A stretch of 38,377 nt of DNA from Aggregatilineales bacterium (GCA_030834905.1 JAUQWZ010000039.1:1-38377), one strand, 5' to 3'; positions 1 to 7,777 are shown, numbered from the stretch's first letter. The notes: a model not told the origin generated them from the letters alone. Translations and numbers: made by a program.

Positions 1-108
1 TGTGGGATACATTGTCAGTGGGCGATTAGACAGTTCGTTACCTCACCGCCGACCACCTAGGGTACTGTTGATGGAACAACAGGTTCGTAACGCTTGCGCG
101 TTGAACAA
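1..108. other. Left edge, no gene seen
   Basis: I see no convincing gene, repeat or RNA in this short stretch. It lies downstream of the small minus-strand genes that follow. Nothing in it looks like a strong intrinsic terminator. Confidence 0.4.
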
Positions 109-276
109 TTACTCAGGACGCTTTGCACGTCGCACATCGACAGGATATTCGGTGGTGGTGTCGCCATCGGACTTACGCAGCATCACCCCGAACGAGTAAA
201 AATTCAGAGTCAGCGACGGCTGCTCGTTCAGCGCCGCCACCAAAATTTGTCCATTCCAGTCGGATGGATTGTTCAT
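109..276 (-). CDS. Small unknown protein, 55 aa
   Basis: This short reading frame starts at ATG 276, with a purine-rich AAAGGCAAG stretch about 5-13 bases upstream, and ends with TAA at 109. The translation (MNNPSDWNGQILVAALNEQ...) has a balanced, protein-like composition with alternating hydrophobic residues (ILVAAL, LTLNFYSFGVML). It overlaps the last third of the 100-codon frame at 173-475 in another frame. The product looks more natural than the C-terminal tail of that overlapping frame. One alternative is that the two frames were once one gene and a frameshift separated them. I recognise no family and assign no function. Confidence 0.45.
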   Translation of the reverse strand: MNNPSDWNGQILVAALNEQPSLTLNFYSFGVMLRKSDGDTTTEYPVDVRRAKRPE

Positions 277-475
277 TGAGCTTGCCTTTCTGTTTCATTT
301 CACGATAGAGCGTGGTGACGTGGCGCTCCAACGCTGCCATGAGATCGGGAGTGGTCTTGACGGTGTCCAGACCCGCCATCGCATCGCGCATGATGCCGTT
401 CGCTTCTTCGATCATCTCGACAGCGAAGGCGATGTCTTCCTTTGACCACGAGAGCGGCTGGATTTCACTCAACAT
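173..475 (-). CDS. Hypothetical protein, up to 100 aa
   Basis: The first 65 or so residues (MLSEIQPLSWSKEDIAFAVEMIEE...) look like a real helical, acidic protein. They read through repeated amphipathic segments and end in a lysine-rich stretch near residue 65. The last 33 residues overlap the 55-codon frame at 109-276 and are much less protein-like (GGGAERAAVADSE). The true product may therefore continue by frameshift into the other frame, or the two genes may simply overlap. The start has only a weak ribosome binding site (GACGAG). It is transcribed away from the recombinase gene at 574, across about 100 bases. The family is not recognised. Confidence 0.45.
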   Translation of the reverse strand: MLSEIQPLSWSKEDIAFAVEMIEEANGIMRDAMAGLDTVKTTPDLMAALERHVTTLYREMKQKGKLNEQSIRLEWTNFGGGAERAAVADSEFLLVRGDAA

Positions 476-573
476 CTCGTCGCTGTAATCTATCAGTTAC
501 GTGGAATTAGAGAACGCAGCAGCCACAACGGTGCTAGAGTTCATCCATGCAGCAGGATAGAGGAGACGACGAA

Positions 574-1614
574 ATGGAGTTCAGCAAGTACCCGAATCTG
601 CGCGCCCATGAACGGGCAGTCGCGTGGATCACCTTCGAGTGCAATCGCGGGTTGGCAGAGAATACGCTCCACGCTTACGCGCGTGGGCTGGAAGATTTCT
701 TCACGTTTTGTCAGATGCGCGGGCTGGAGATCATGCGCGTCGGACGCGACCATGTCGGTGAATACATCAATGCGCTGCGCCAGCGTCCGCTGCCTGTTCA
801 CGCTCGTCCATCAGCCTTCAACCAAGCCGTCGGTCTCACGAACAACACCATCAACCAGCGCCTGACAGCCGTCCGCCGTTTCTACGACTATCTGCAAGAG
901 GACGGGCTCGTCGAAAACAATCCCGTGCGTCGCGGGCGCTACCGTCCTCACCACCCACACGGTGGAGAACGGGGTCTCATCCCCACCCTGCGGAATTTCC
1001 CTTGGCTTCCAGATTTGCAGCAGTGGCAGCAGATCATTGCCGTCCTCCAAAAACAAAATTTGCGAGATAAACTGTTGTTTGCCTTGTCCTACGACGGCGC
1101 ACTGCGTCGTGAAGAGGTCTGCGGACTGCATATTCGCGACTTCGACGTAGCGTATCGTCTGGTCACAATTCGCGCCGAAAATACCAAGAACCGCCGCGCC
1201 CGTACTGTCCCCTACACGGAAGGCACCGGACGACTCCTGCAAGCGTATTTGCAGCAGCGCATCCGCCTCAGCCGCCAACCGGGGGCTTTGTTTCTCTCCG
1301 AATCGCCGCGCAACTACGCCCAATCCATAAGCAGCGCTATCTGGTCAAAGACCATGCGCCGGATTGCCGAGCAAGCCAACGTCCCGCAGTTCACACCGCA
1401 CACCCTGCGCCATCTGCGACTGACCGACCTCGCCCGTGCTGGCGTTGACCTGCACGACTTGGCAACATTTGCCGGACATCGTAGTATCGACACCACGATG
1501 CAGTACATCCATCTGAGCGGAAATGACCTCGCCGAGCGCCTCGCTGTCCACTTTCCGCCACCGACAGACAACCGCTTGCAGGGGCTGAGCGATGAAACCG
1601 CTGCAAGGGACTGA
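574..1614 (+). CDS. Tyrosine recombinase/integrase (XerC/D-like)
   Basis: This is a site-specific DNA recombinase of the tyrosine (phage integrase) family, 346 aa. The N-terminal SAM-like core-binding domain (about residues 10-115) contains the typical 'LAENTLHAYARGLEDFF' type helix. The C-terminal catalytic domain shows the full active-site set: Arg178 (ALRREEV), Lys205 (NTKNRR), His276 and Arg279 (HTLRHLR), His302 (AGHRS) and nucleophile Tyr311 (MQYIHLS). ATG 574 is chosen over ATG 547 because AGGAGA lies 7 bases upstream of it. An unknown gene overlaps its 3' end by 23 bases, which suggests translational coupling. The DNA target and cargo are unknown. I see no clear att repeats nearby. It is probably part of a mobile or integrated element rather than the housekeeping Xer system. 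Confidence 0.9.
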   Translation: MEFSKYPNLRAHERAVAWITFECNRGLAENTLHAYARGLEDFFTFCQMRGLEIMRVGRDHVGEYINALRQRPLPVHARPSAFNQAVGLTNNTINQRLTAVRRFYDYLQEDGLVENNPVRRGRYRPHHPHGGERGLIPTLRNFPWLPDLQQWQQIIAVLQKQNLRDKLLFALSYDGALRREEVCGLHIRDFDVAYRLVTIRAENTKNRRARTVPYTEGTGRLLQAYLQQRIRLSRQPGALFLSESPRNYAQSISSAIWSKTMRRIAEQANVPQFTPHTLRHLRLTDLARAGVDLHDLATFAGHRSIDTTMQYIHLSGNDLAERLAVHFPPPTDNRLQGLSDETAARD

Positions 1615-2035
1615 ACCTGACTGGCATTGGCCGCTGACGCTCGCTGCCTACGACTTCACAGCACCATTGACCGCGACCGAAAAACGAACCCTGACCGCAC
1701 TGGTGGCACTGCGTGAGCAGCCGCATCGTGTCGTGAATTACGCCGACATCGCCCACGACCGCCTGCCGCGCCTCGTCTGTCCAGTACGGGACGCACTGAC
1801 GAAAGGCGGATTTGCCGCTGAGCATCACAGTGCTGTCGTGTACCGCTTCCTGAAAGTCAGTGCTGTCCACAGTCAGCCGTTTGGGAGGCTGACCGAAAAC
1901 GACTGGCTGTCCCTGCTGGAAAGTGACACGTATGGGACGCTCAGTCCTGCCATGCGGAGCAAATCCGGGCATCCGTTTTTGGTGACACTCTATCTGCTCA
2001 ACTGTTTCCGCAGTTTTCTGGACTACCCCCGATAA
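1592..2035 (+). pseudogene. Unknown recombinase-partner gene, cut by the IS
   Basis: The frame starts at ATG 1592 inside the 3' end of the recombinase gene, with an AGGGG element upstream, and runs to residue 142 before entering the insertion sequence at 2019. The last five codons and the stop are IS-derived. The visible part (WHWPLTLAAYDFTAPLTATEKRTLTAL..., then a C-terminal LVTLYLLNCF) is rich in Trp, Leu and His. It has no motif I recognise. The 23-base overlap implies it works with, or is regulated with, the recombinase. When the IS is removed in silico the frame continues in phase into the 49 codons at 3261-3410. Those codons look like a different family (see that entry), so the original C-terminus is uncertain. 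Confidence 0.6.
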
Positions 2036-2050
2036 AATAGAGTAACAGTT
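2019..2050 (+). repeat. IS left inverted repeat
   Basis: This is the left terminal inverted repeat of the IS3-family element. The outer 12 bases differ from the right end at one position. The repeat lies upstream of orfA and probably also contains the weak IS promoter region. Confidence 0.85.
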
Positions 2051-2091
2051 TCCTAAGCGAGTACAATGGACGAGATGAGGGAGACTGAAAA

Positions 2092-2391
2092 ATGGGTAGC
2101 GGGTCACAATTTACAGACGAGTTCAAACGGGAAGCGGTGCGGAAGGCGGAAGCCAGCCAGAACGTGTCGCGTACTGCCCGCGAACTGGGCATCTCCAACA
2201 AGATACTGCACCAGTGGATCAAGCAATTTGGGCAAGCGGACGTGTTGGACTTGAACACAGCGACGATGAGCGAACTGAGCAGACGCATCCGTGAGTTGGA
2301 GCGCACGGTTGTCCAGAAAGAGGCGACCATTGAGGTGCTAAAAAAAGCTATCTCGATTGTCAGCCAGGAAAAGCCGAGCGATACACCGTGA
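2092..2391 (+). CDS. IS3-family transposase OrfA (99 aa)
   Basis: OrfA is the DNA-binding regulator/subunit of the IS3 transposase. Residues 5-45 form the typical HTH_Tnp_1-type domain (FTDEFKREAVRKAE ... ARELGISNKILHQWIKQF). Residues 60-90 form a leucine-zipper-like coiled coil (LSRRIRELERTVVQKEATIEVLKK). A GAGGGAG element sits upstream of ATG 2092. The stop codon overlaps the GTG of orfB in a GTGA arrangement. A slippery A run at 2340-2346 near the end of the zipper allows the ribosome to enter the orfB frame and make the OrfAB transposase. Confidence 0.92.
   Translation: MGSGSQFTDEFKREAVRKAEASQNVSRTARELGISNKILHQWIKQFGQADVLDLNTATMSELSRRIRELERTVVQKEATIEVLKKAISIVSQEKPSDTP
2340..2347 (+). promoter_or_regulatory. 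Programmed -1 frameshift site of the IS
   Basis: Seven consecutive A residues followed by G are read in the orfA frame as CTA AAA AAA GCT. The -1 frame is open from here through the GTG of orfB at 2388, reading through KAERYTVIEQ, which is typical pre-OrfB sequence. This matches the A6G/A7 slippery sites used by IS3-family elements to make the OrfAB fusion. Confidence 0.8.
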
Positions 2392-3224
2392 TAGAGCAGG
2401 CACGCGATACGGTTGCCGTTGGGGAGTTGTGCCGGACACTGGACGTGTCGCAGAGCGGGTATTACGCTTGGCGTGAAACCAAGCCGAGTGTCCATGACCA
2501 GCGCGACGCCTACCTGAGCAAACAGATTCAAACGGTCTTTGACGACAGTCGCCACACCTACGGCAGCAACCGGATGGAAGCAGCCCTGCGAGCGCAAGGC
2601 ATCTGCACGTCCCGCAAGCGGGTTGCCCGACTGATGCGTGAACAAGGGCTGCGGTCGGTACAGGCGAAGAAACGTCGCATGTGCCTGACCCGCTCGGTGC
2701 ACAACAGCTATGTCGTGGAAAACCTGCTGGCACAGGACTTCACGGCTCAACACCCACACGAGAAGTGGCTCACCGACACCACCTACATTCCGACCTTGGA
2801 AGGCTGGTTGTACCTGGTGACCGTCCTGGACAACTTCACCCGCCAAATTGTCGGCTGGTCCATGGGCAACCAGCATGATGCCCCGCTTGCCCGCTCTGCC
2901 CTCACCATGGCCTTGCAGCATTACCGTCCGCCTGCTGGCGTGATCCTCCATTCCGACCGGGGCAGTGAGTTCGTCAACCAGCTCTATGCCGAGGCGTGTG
3001 CGGGGAACGTGATCCGCAGTATGAGCGGTTCGGGCAACTGCTATGACAATGCGATGGCGGAGAGTTTCTTTGCCACGCTCAAGCTCGAAACGGTTCACGG
3101 GCAGGTCTTCGCCACCCGATCTGAAGCGCGCATGGCGATCTTTGATTACATCGAAGTATTCTACAATCGGCAGCGGCTGCACTCTGGCATTGCCTATGCT
3201 GCACCGGTTACGATGGCTGCTTGA
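2388..3224 (+). CDS. IS3-family transposase OrfB, DDE integrase (278 aa)
   Basis: OrfB is the catalytic half of the IS3-family transposase and cuts and joins the IS ends. Residues 40-95 are an HTH_21-like region (TYGSNRMEAALRAQG ... RKRVARLMREQGL). The rve/RNase H-fold integrase core carries the three acidic residues: Asp in LTDTTYI, Asp in LHSDRGSEF and Glu in MAESFFATLKLE. The last two are at the usual spacing of about 35 residues. The frame is intact, so the element may still be active. It probably acts as the OrfAB frameshift fusion. The independent GTG start overlaps the orfA stop. Confidence 0.93.
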   Translation: MIEQARDTVAVGELCRTLDVSQSGYYAWRETKPSVHDQRDAYLSKQIQTVFDDSRHTYGSNRMEAALRAQGICTSRKRVARLMREQGLRSVQAKKRRMCLTRSVHNSYVVENLLAQDFTAQHPHEKWLTDTTYIPTLEGWLYLVTVLDNFTRQIVGWSMGNQHDAPLARSALTMALQHYRPPAGVILHSDRGSEFVNQLYAEACAGNVIRSMSGSGNCYDNAMAESFFATLKLETVHGQVFATRSEARMAIFDYIEVFYNRQRLHSGIAYAAPVTMAA

Positions 3225-3226
3225 GC

Positions 3227-3258
3227 CACGGTTACTCCATTAAACTGGGGGTAGACCA
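3227..3258 (-). repeat. IS right inverted repeat
   Basis: This is the right terminal inverted repeat of the IS3-family element and begins TGGTCTACCCCC when read inward. It starts three bases after the orfB stop codon. Confidence 0.85.
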
Positions 3259-3410
3259 TCTATCCCACGCGCCAGATTGTTGAAATGCTTACCCCTACAG
3301 AACGCCAGCTTCTCAGCATCAACGACAGGCTTGCTGGTGGTGACGTGCTGCCGGGATTCAGCGTCGCTGCGCGCGATCTCTTTCCGACGGATGAACAGGT
3401 GACGCCGTAG
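3259..3410 (+). pseudogene. C-terminal remnant resembling a Uma2-family nuclease
   Basis: Directly after the IS an open frame of 49 codons ends at TAG 3408. Its translation (RQIVEMLTPTERQLLSIND, then AGGDVLPGFSVAARDLF) matches the typical C-terminus of Uma2/DUF820 restriction-endonuclease-like proteins, in which a 'GEDVLPGFxLPVxxLF' strand closes the fold. No start codon, N-terminal part or catalytic residues are present. It is therefore a gene fragment, probably left by an IS-associated deletion. The family assignment rests on this one motif. Confidence 0.55.
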
Positions 3411-3536
3411 GCTGAACGGAGAGTCCCGTCTGGTCTGATAATCCCCAGAAACACACAGGGGCTGCCCTCAACCGGTGTCGGTTTTTGAACAGCCCTGTAA
3501 AGGATGGAGGAAAAACGAGGTCGTACTCAATTGAGG
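3411..3536. other. Intergenic, no feature seen
   Basis: This is the spacer between the nuclease remnant and the ppdK terminator. I see no gene, promoter or repeat that I can support. Confidence 0.4.
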
Positions 3537-3573
3537 AAAAAAGCAGGGGCGAAACGGGATTGTCCCGCCCCTG
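3537..3573 (-). terminator. Intrinsic terminator of ppdK
   Basis: Read on the minus strand, a strong GC hairpin (CAGGGGCGGGA pairing with TCCCG and CGCCCCTG around a short loop) is followed by a run of six T residues (A residues at 3537-3542 on the plus strand). It lies 14 bases after the ppdK stop. The CAGGGGCG/CGCCCCTG stem also occurs at 22981-23008, so it may be a recurrent element in this genome. Confidence 0.85.
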
Positions 3574-3587
3574 AAAAACCCTTAGGG

Positions 3588-6335
3588 TTACTTGCCTTCG
3601 AGCGCTGCGTGCGCCGCTGCCAGCCGCGCGACAGGCACGCGGAACGGGGAGCAGCTCACGTAGTTCAAGCCAGCGCTGTGGCAGAAGTGAATGCTCTTCG
3701 GATCGCCGCCGTGTTCACCGCAGATGCCGACTTCGATATCGGGACGGGTCTTGCGCCCGCGCTCAACCGCGATTTCGATCAGCTCGCCAACGCCCTGCGG
3801 GTCGAGCACCTGGAACGGATTCTCCTGCAGGAAGCCATGCTCAACGTAGTGGAGCAGGAACTTGCCTTCCGCGTCGTCACGGCTGATGCCAAAGGTCGTC
3901 TGCGTCAGGTCGTTGGTGCCGAAGGAGAAGAATTCAGAGTATTCCGCCATCTGGTCGGCGAGCAGCGCGGCGCGCGGCAGTTCGATCATCGTGCCGACCT
4001 TGTAGTCCACCTTGCAGCCAAACTGTTCCATGACTTCGACAGCAACGCGGTCGGTGATCTCGCGCATGAACTTGACTTCGTTGGCGTCGGATGTCACCGC
4101 GATCATGATTTCGGGGTGAACGTCAACGCCTTCCTTCTTCAACTGGCAGGCAGCTTCAAACAGCGCCCGCACCTGCATGGTGCTGATCGCCGGGCGGACG
4201 ATGCCGAGACGGACGCCGCGCAGACCGAGCATCGGGTTGAACTCGCGCAGTCCTTCGACCGCCGCCATCAGTTCTTCCACGCGCTCCAGTTCGTTCGGGC
4301 GGTCACCCATCAGGCGCAGACCGGCGGCGCGCAGGGCAAGCTGTTCGTGGTCGGGCATGAATTCATGCAGCGGCGGGTCGAGCAGGCGGATAATCACCGG
4401 CAGCCCGTCCATCGCCTTGAAGATGCCGTAGAAGTCGTCGTGCTGGAATTTCTGTAGTTTCTCAAGATGGGCGGCTTCTTCGTCGCTGCCCGGCTCGGAG
4501 AGGATCATCGCCTGAACAATCGGCAGGCGCTCGTCAGCGAAGAACATATGCTCGGTGCGGCACAGCCCGACACCCTGGGCGCCGTATTCGCGGGCGCGCT
4601 TGGCATCGGCGGGGTAGTCGGCGTTGGCATAGATGCCGAGACGGCGGAACTTATCTGCCCAGCTTAGCAGCGTGCGCAGCTCAACTTCACGCGAGAATTC
4701 CGGCTCAATGCGAGTGATTTCGCCGGTGAAGACCTCACCGGTGGAACCGTCGATTGAAAGCGTTTCGCCTTCTTTGACGACGACGCCGCCAACGGTCAGC
4801 TTACGATTGCGAACGTCGATTTCCAGCGCTTCCGCGCCGCAGACGCAGGGGACACCGAACTGACGGGCGACGACTGCCGCATGGCTGGTCGCGCCGCCAC
4901 GGCTGGTGAGAATACCGGTTGCCGCGAGCATACCATGCACATCGTCCGGCTTGGTTTCAGGACGAACCATGATGACCGCGCGTTTTGCCTTGCCCCATTT
5001 TTCGGCAAGGTCAGCGTCAAAAGCCACCACGCCGACAGCAGCGCCCGGAGAGGCGTTCACGCCGGTGGCAATCATGCGTCCCTGCTTCTTGGCGTCGGCT
5101 TTGGCAATGTCGTCAAACTGCGGGTGAAGCAGTTGGATAACCTGCTGCGTGCTGACACGGCGAACTGCCTCTTCGCGATTGATCAGTTCTTCCTGCGCCA
5201 TTTCAACGGCGATGCGAACTGCCGCGCGCGCCGTGCGTTTGCCGTCACGGGTCTGAAGCATCCACAGCTTGCCGCGCTCAATCGTGAACTCGACGTCCTG
5301 CATGTTGCGATAGTGCAGTTCAAGCTTGTTGGAGATGTCTGCAAACTGGGCGTAGACTTCGGGATTTTCCTTTTCAAGGTTGGCGATTGGAAGCGGCGTG
5401 CGGATGCCCGCGACCACGTCTTCGCCCTGTGCGTTCATGAGATAGTCGCCGAACAGCTTCTTTTCGCCGGTCGCCGGGTTGCGCGTGAAGGCAACGCCCG
5501 TCCATGACCTATCGCCCATGTTGCCGAAGACCATCGTCTGCACGTTGACGGCAGTGCCGAGGTCGTGGGGGATATGGGCAGCATTACGATAGTCAATGGC
5601 GCGCTTGCCGTTCCACGATTTGAAGACGGCTTCGACAGCCAGCATCAACTGTTTGTAGGGATCCTGGGGGAAGTCATCGCCAGTTTCGCGGCGGAAGATG
5701 ACCTGGAATTCGCGGGTGACCTGTTTCCAGTCGTCAGCGGTCAGATCAACGTCCGAACTGACGCCGCGCTCGCGCTTGATCTCGGTCAGGTAGTCTTCAA
5801 AGGCTTCGTCTTCGATATTCAGCACGACGCAGCCGAACATCTGCACCAGACGGCGGTAAGCGTCATACACGAAGCGCTCGTCACCGGTCAGCTTGACCAT
5901 GCTTTCGGCAACCGCGTCATTCATGCCCAGATTGAGGACGGTGTCCATCATGCCCGGCATCGAGAATTTGGCACCCGAACGAACAGAAACGAGCAGCGGG
6001 TTGTTGGCATCGCCAAAGCCTTTGCCCGTTAGTTTTTCAACGGATTGCAGCGCCTCGATAACCTGATCCCACATACCTTCGGGGAACTTGAGGTCAGCGG
6101 CGAGATAAGCATTACAGGCTTCGGTGGTGACGGTGAACCCTGGAGGAACGGGAACGCCGGCGCGTGTCATATCGCCCAACCCGGCACCCTTACCGCCGAG
6201 CAGAGAGCGAACCTTATCCCACGAGCCTTTAAGGCTTTCCTGGACTAAATCAACTTCGTTGAAGAGAAAAACCCAGCGCTTGGCTGCTTTCGTGGCAGCA
6301 TCGCGCTTCTTGGGTGGGACAACTGCTGTAGCCAT
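3588..6335 (-). CDS. ppdK: Pyruvate, phosphate dikinase
   Basis: PPDK interconverts pyruvate + ATP + Pi and phosphoenolpyruvate + AMP + PPi in the cytoplasm. The 915-aa length is normal for the family. The N-terminal ATP-binding domain is clear (GGKGAGLGDMTRAGVPVPPGF; the VRSGAKFSMPGMMDTVLNLG block). The swivelling phosphohistidine domain has GATSHAAVVARQFG with phospho-acceptor His485. The C-terminal PEP/pyruvate TIM barrel includes GLCRTEHMF and ends with a GICGEHGGDP motif carrying the catalytic Cys. ATG 6335 is preceded by AGGAGA. About 30 N-terminal residues rich in Ala and Lys precede the conserved core. It is a single gene with its own terminator. Its position beside the nifJ/hox operon fits pyruvate-PEP cycling in a fermentative or mixotrophic metabolism. 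Confidence 0.97.
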   Translation of the reverse strand: MATAVVPPKKRDAATKAAKRWVFLFNEVDLVQESLKGSWDKVRSLLGGKGAGLGDMTRAGVPVPPGFTVTTEACNAYLAADLKFPEGMWDQVIEALQSVEKLTGKGFGDANNPLLVSVRSGAKFSMPGMMDTVLNLGMNDAVAESMVKLTGDERFVYDAYRRLVQMFGCVVLNIEDEAFEDYLTEIKRERGVSSDVDLTADDWKQVTREFQVIFRRETGDDFPQDPYKQLMLAVEAVFKSWNGKRAIDYRNAAHIPHDLGTAVNVQTMVFGNMGDRSWTGVAFTRNPATGEKKLFGDYLMNAQGEDVVAGIRTPLPIANLEKENPEVYAQFADISNKLELHYRNMQDVEFTIERGKLWMLQTRDGKRTARAAVRIAVEMAQEELINREEAVRRVSTQQVIQLLHPQFDDIAKADAKKQGRMIATGVNASPGAAVGVVAFDADLAEKWGKAKRAVIMVRPETKPDDVHGMLAATGILTSRGGATSHAAVVARQFGVPCVCGAEALEIDVRNRKLTVGGVVVKEGETLSIDGSTGEVFTGEITRIEPEFSREVELRTLLSWADKFRRLGIYANADYPADAKRAREYGAQGVGLCRTEHMFFADERLPIVQAMILSEPGSDEEAAHLEKLQKFQHDDFYGIFKAMDGLPVIIRLLDPPLHEFMPDHEQLALRAAGLRLMGDRPNELERVEELMAAVEGLREFNPMLGLRGVRLGIVRPAISTMQVRALFEAACQLKKEGVDVHPEIMIAVTSDANEVKFMREITDRVAVEVMEQFGCKVDYKVGTMIELPRAALLADQMAEYSEFFSFGTNDLTQTTFGISRDDAEGKFLLHYVEHGFLQENPFQVLDPQGVGELIEIAVERGRKTRPDIEVGICGEHGGDPKSIHFCHSAGLNYVSCSPFRVPVARLAAAHAALEGK

Positions 6336-6492
6336 ATTGAATGTCTCCTAGTGAACTTTACATAGTATTTTCGCTTTTTCTCCTGCGCTTTCCTATTGAC
6401 GTTAAGCGGGTTGTGATATGACAAATGCCACATTTCCTGATGTAGTTCATGCTGCTGGCAGGCGCTAAAACGCGGATTTGCGTTACGTCAGG
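6336..6492. other. ppdK upstream region
   Basis: This is the leader and promoter region of ppdK, which is read leftwards. A TACTAT hexamer just upstream of the leader could be a -10 element, but no matching -35 stands out. I see no small gene here. Confidence 0.35.
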
Positions 6493-6557
6493 TAGGGACA
6501 CGACGGTGTCGTGTCCTGCGGTGAACAAAACCGGACACGACGGTGTCGTGTCCCTAC
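6493..6557. repeat. Paired palindromic repeat, copy A
   Basis: Two 21-bp palindromes (6496-6516 and 6533-6553), each with arms GGACACGAC and GTCGTGTCC around a GGT centre, are arranged as an outward pair. TAG precedes the first and CTA follows the second, so the whole unit also forms a larger dyad. The same paired design recurs at 16031-16089 and 24095-24166. It lies between the hypE 3' end and the ppdK start. Function unknown; a REP/BIME-like element or non-autonomous mobile element is likely. Confidence 0.85.
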
Positions 6558-6707
6558 GGGGTGGGATTACATCAGGACGGCATCCAGGGGTTTGGCATAC
6601 ATATAACGGACACGACAATGTCGTGTCCCTACGGGGTGGGATTACATCAGGACGGCATCCAGGGGTTTGGCATACATATAACGGACACGACGGTGTCGTG
6701 TCCCTAC
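6532..6707. repeat. 75-bp tandem repeat containing the palindrome
   Basis: A 75-base unit made of the GGACACGAC palindrome plus about 50 bases of spacer is repeated head to tail. Palindromes start at 6533, 6608 and 6683, giving two full units and a third partial unit that stops after the palindrome. The spacers are essentially identical. The palindrome centres differ (GGT, AAT, GGT). Frames through this block encode only low-complexity repeats and are not genes. Confidence 0.88.
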
Positions 6708-6745
6708 GAAATAATCTGGTTGTGGGTGTGTCGTGGATCGATTTG

Positions 6746-7777
6746 TTAGCAGATACGGGGAAGCTGCTCGCCGCTGAGCATATCGACAATCCGTGTCGCG
6801 CCGATGGTGCTTTTCAGCGTGACCAGCGAGTCGTTCGCCTCGGTCACATCGCCGATGTGGGCTGCCGATGCGCCGAGGATGTCCAGCGCCCGGTCGCGGT
6901 CTTCCGGCGGGACGAAGGCGATGAAACGCCCTTCGTTGGCGACGTACATCGGGTCTAAGCCGAGGATTTCGCAAGCGCCGCGCACGTCTTCCAGCACCGG
7001 GATGGCGTCTTCGTGAATGTGGATGTGCAGCCGGGCGCTTCGGGCGATCTCGACCAGCGTGGTCGCCAGCCCGCCGCGCGTCAGATCGCGCAGGCAGCGA
7101 ACGGCGATTCCGGCGTCCAACAGCGCCAGCACCGGGCTAGCAAGCGGGGCGCAGTCGCTTTCGATCTGGCTCTCAAATTCCAACCCTTCGCGCACTGCCA
7201 TGACCGCCATGCCGTGACGTCCGATATCACCGCTGAGGATGACGCTGTCGCCGGGGCGGACGCTCTGCGGCGCGATGGTCAGGTCGTGTTCGACCACGCC
7301 AATGCCGGACGTGTTGATGTACAGCCCGTCGCCTTTGCCTTTATCGACCACTTTGGTATCGCCGGTGACGATGTGGACTCCGGCAGTCTCGGCGGCGGCG
7401 CGCATGGAAGCGACCACGCGCTCCAGCGAGTCCATCGGCAAGCCTTCTTCGAGGATGAACCCGGCGCTGAGATACAGCGGGCGCGCGCCGCACATCGCCA
7501 GATCGTTGACCGTACCGTTCACCGCCAGCGAGCCGATGTCGCCGCCGGGAAAAAACAGCGGGCGCACGACGAACGAGTCAGTCGTGAACGCCAGCCGCGC
7601 GCCGTTGATGTTGAACGATGCGCCGTCGTGCTGCGCCAACAGTTCGTCATTCTGAAACGCGGGCAGGAACATGGTTTCCAGAAGGCGGTGCATCATCGTG
7701 CCGCCGCTGCCATGTGCCATGAGGATAGTCGGGGATTGGGTTATCGGAACCGGACACGAAAGCGTGAACTCACCCAT
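6746..7777 (-). CDS. hypE: Hydrogenase maturation protein HypE
   Basis: HypE takes the carbamoyl group from HypF onto its C-terminal cysteine and dehydrates it to thiocyanate, which supplies the CN ligands of the [NiFe] centre. The 343-aa protein shows the AIR-synthase-like fold signature AHGSGG near the N-terminus, the TTDSFVV and GDIGSLAVNGTVNDLAMCGA blocks, and the diagnostic C-terminus PRIC with Cys343 as last residue. ATG 7777 overlaps the hypD stop by 8 bases. The first 20 residues before AHGSGG are a little longer than usual, so a downstream start cannot be excluded. It is the last gene of the hox-hyp-nifJ convoy, and palindromic repeats follow it. Confidence 0.97.
   Translation of the reverse strand: MGEFTLSCPVPITQSPTILMAHGSGGTMMHRLLETMFLPAFQNDELLAQHDGASFNINGARLAFTTDSFVVRPLFFPGGDIGSLAVNGTVNDLAMCGARPLYLSAGFILEEGLPMDSLERVVASMRAAAETAGVHIVTGDTKVVDKGKGDGLYINTSGIGVVEHDLTIAPQSVRPGDSVILSGDIGRHGMAVMAVREGLEFESQIESDCAPLASPVLALLDAGIAVRCLRDLTRGGLATTLVEIARSARLHIHIHEDAIPVLEDVRGACEILGLDPMYVANEGRFIAFVPPEDRDRALDILGASAAHIGDVTEANDSLVTLKSTIGATRIVDMLSGEQLPRIC

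Larger units (their letters stand above)
2019..3258 (+). mobile_element. IS3-family insertion sequence, about 1240 bp
   Basis: This is a complete element bounded by imperfect terminal inverted repeats that begin TGGACTACCCCC on the left (2019-2050) and TGGTCTACCCCC on the right (3227-3258, reverse complement). About 24 of 32 positions match. It carries two overlapping frames, orfA (HTH plus leucine zipper) and orfB (DDE integrase), with a run of seven A residues for -1 frameshifting. The 5'-TG...CA-3' ends and length fit the IS3 family. The bases next to the ends (TTC on the left, TCT on the right) do not form a target duplication. This suggests a rearrangement or deletion after insertion. 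Confidence 0.92.

Noticed and set aside
1998..3182. Long minus-strand open frame opposite the transposase genes
   Set aside because: It is a shadow of orfA and orfB, spans both genes antisense, and its product looks like no transposase or other family.
3504..4457. Plus-strand open frame at the 3' end of ppdK
   Set aside because: It is antisense to the conserved PEP-binding domain of PPDK and has no recognisable protein features.
6496..6707. Regular repeats that might be a CRISPR array
   Set aside because: Only three regular units, the spacers are identical rather than unique, the repeats are full palindromes, and no cas genes are near.
6358..6958. Open frames on both strands through the palindromic repeats
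   Set aside because: Their products are simple repeats of the repeat unit (for example TTVSCP blocks) and no start site or family supports them.
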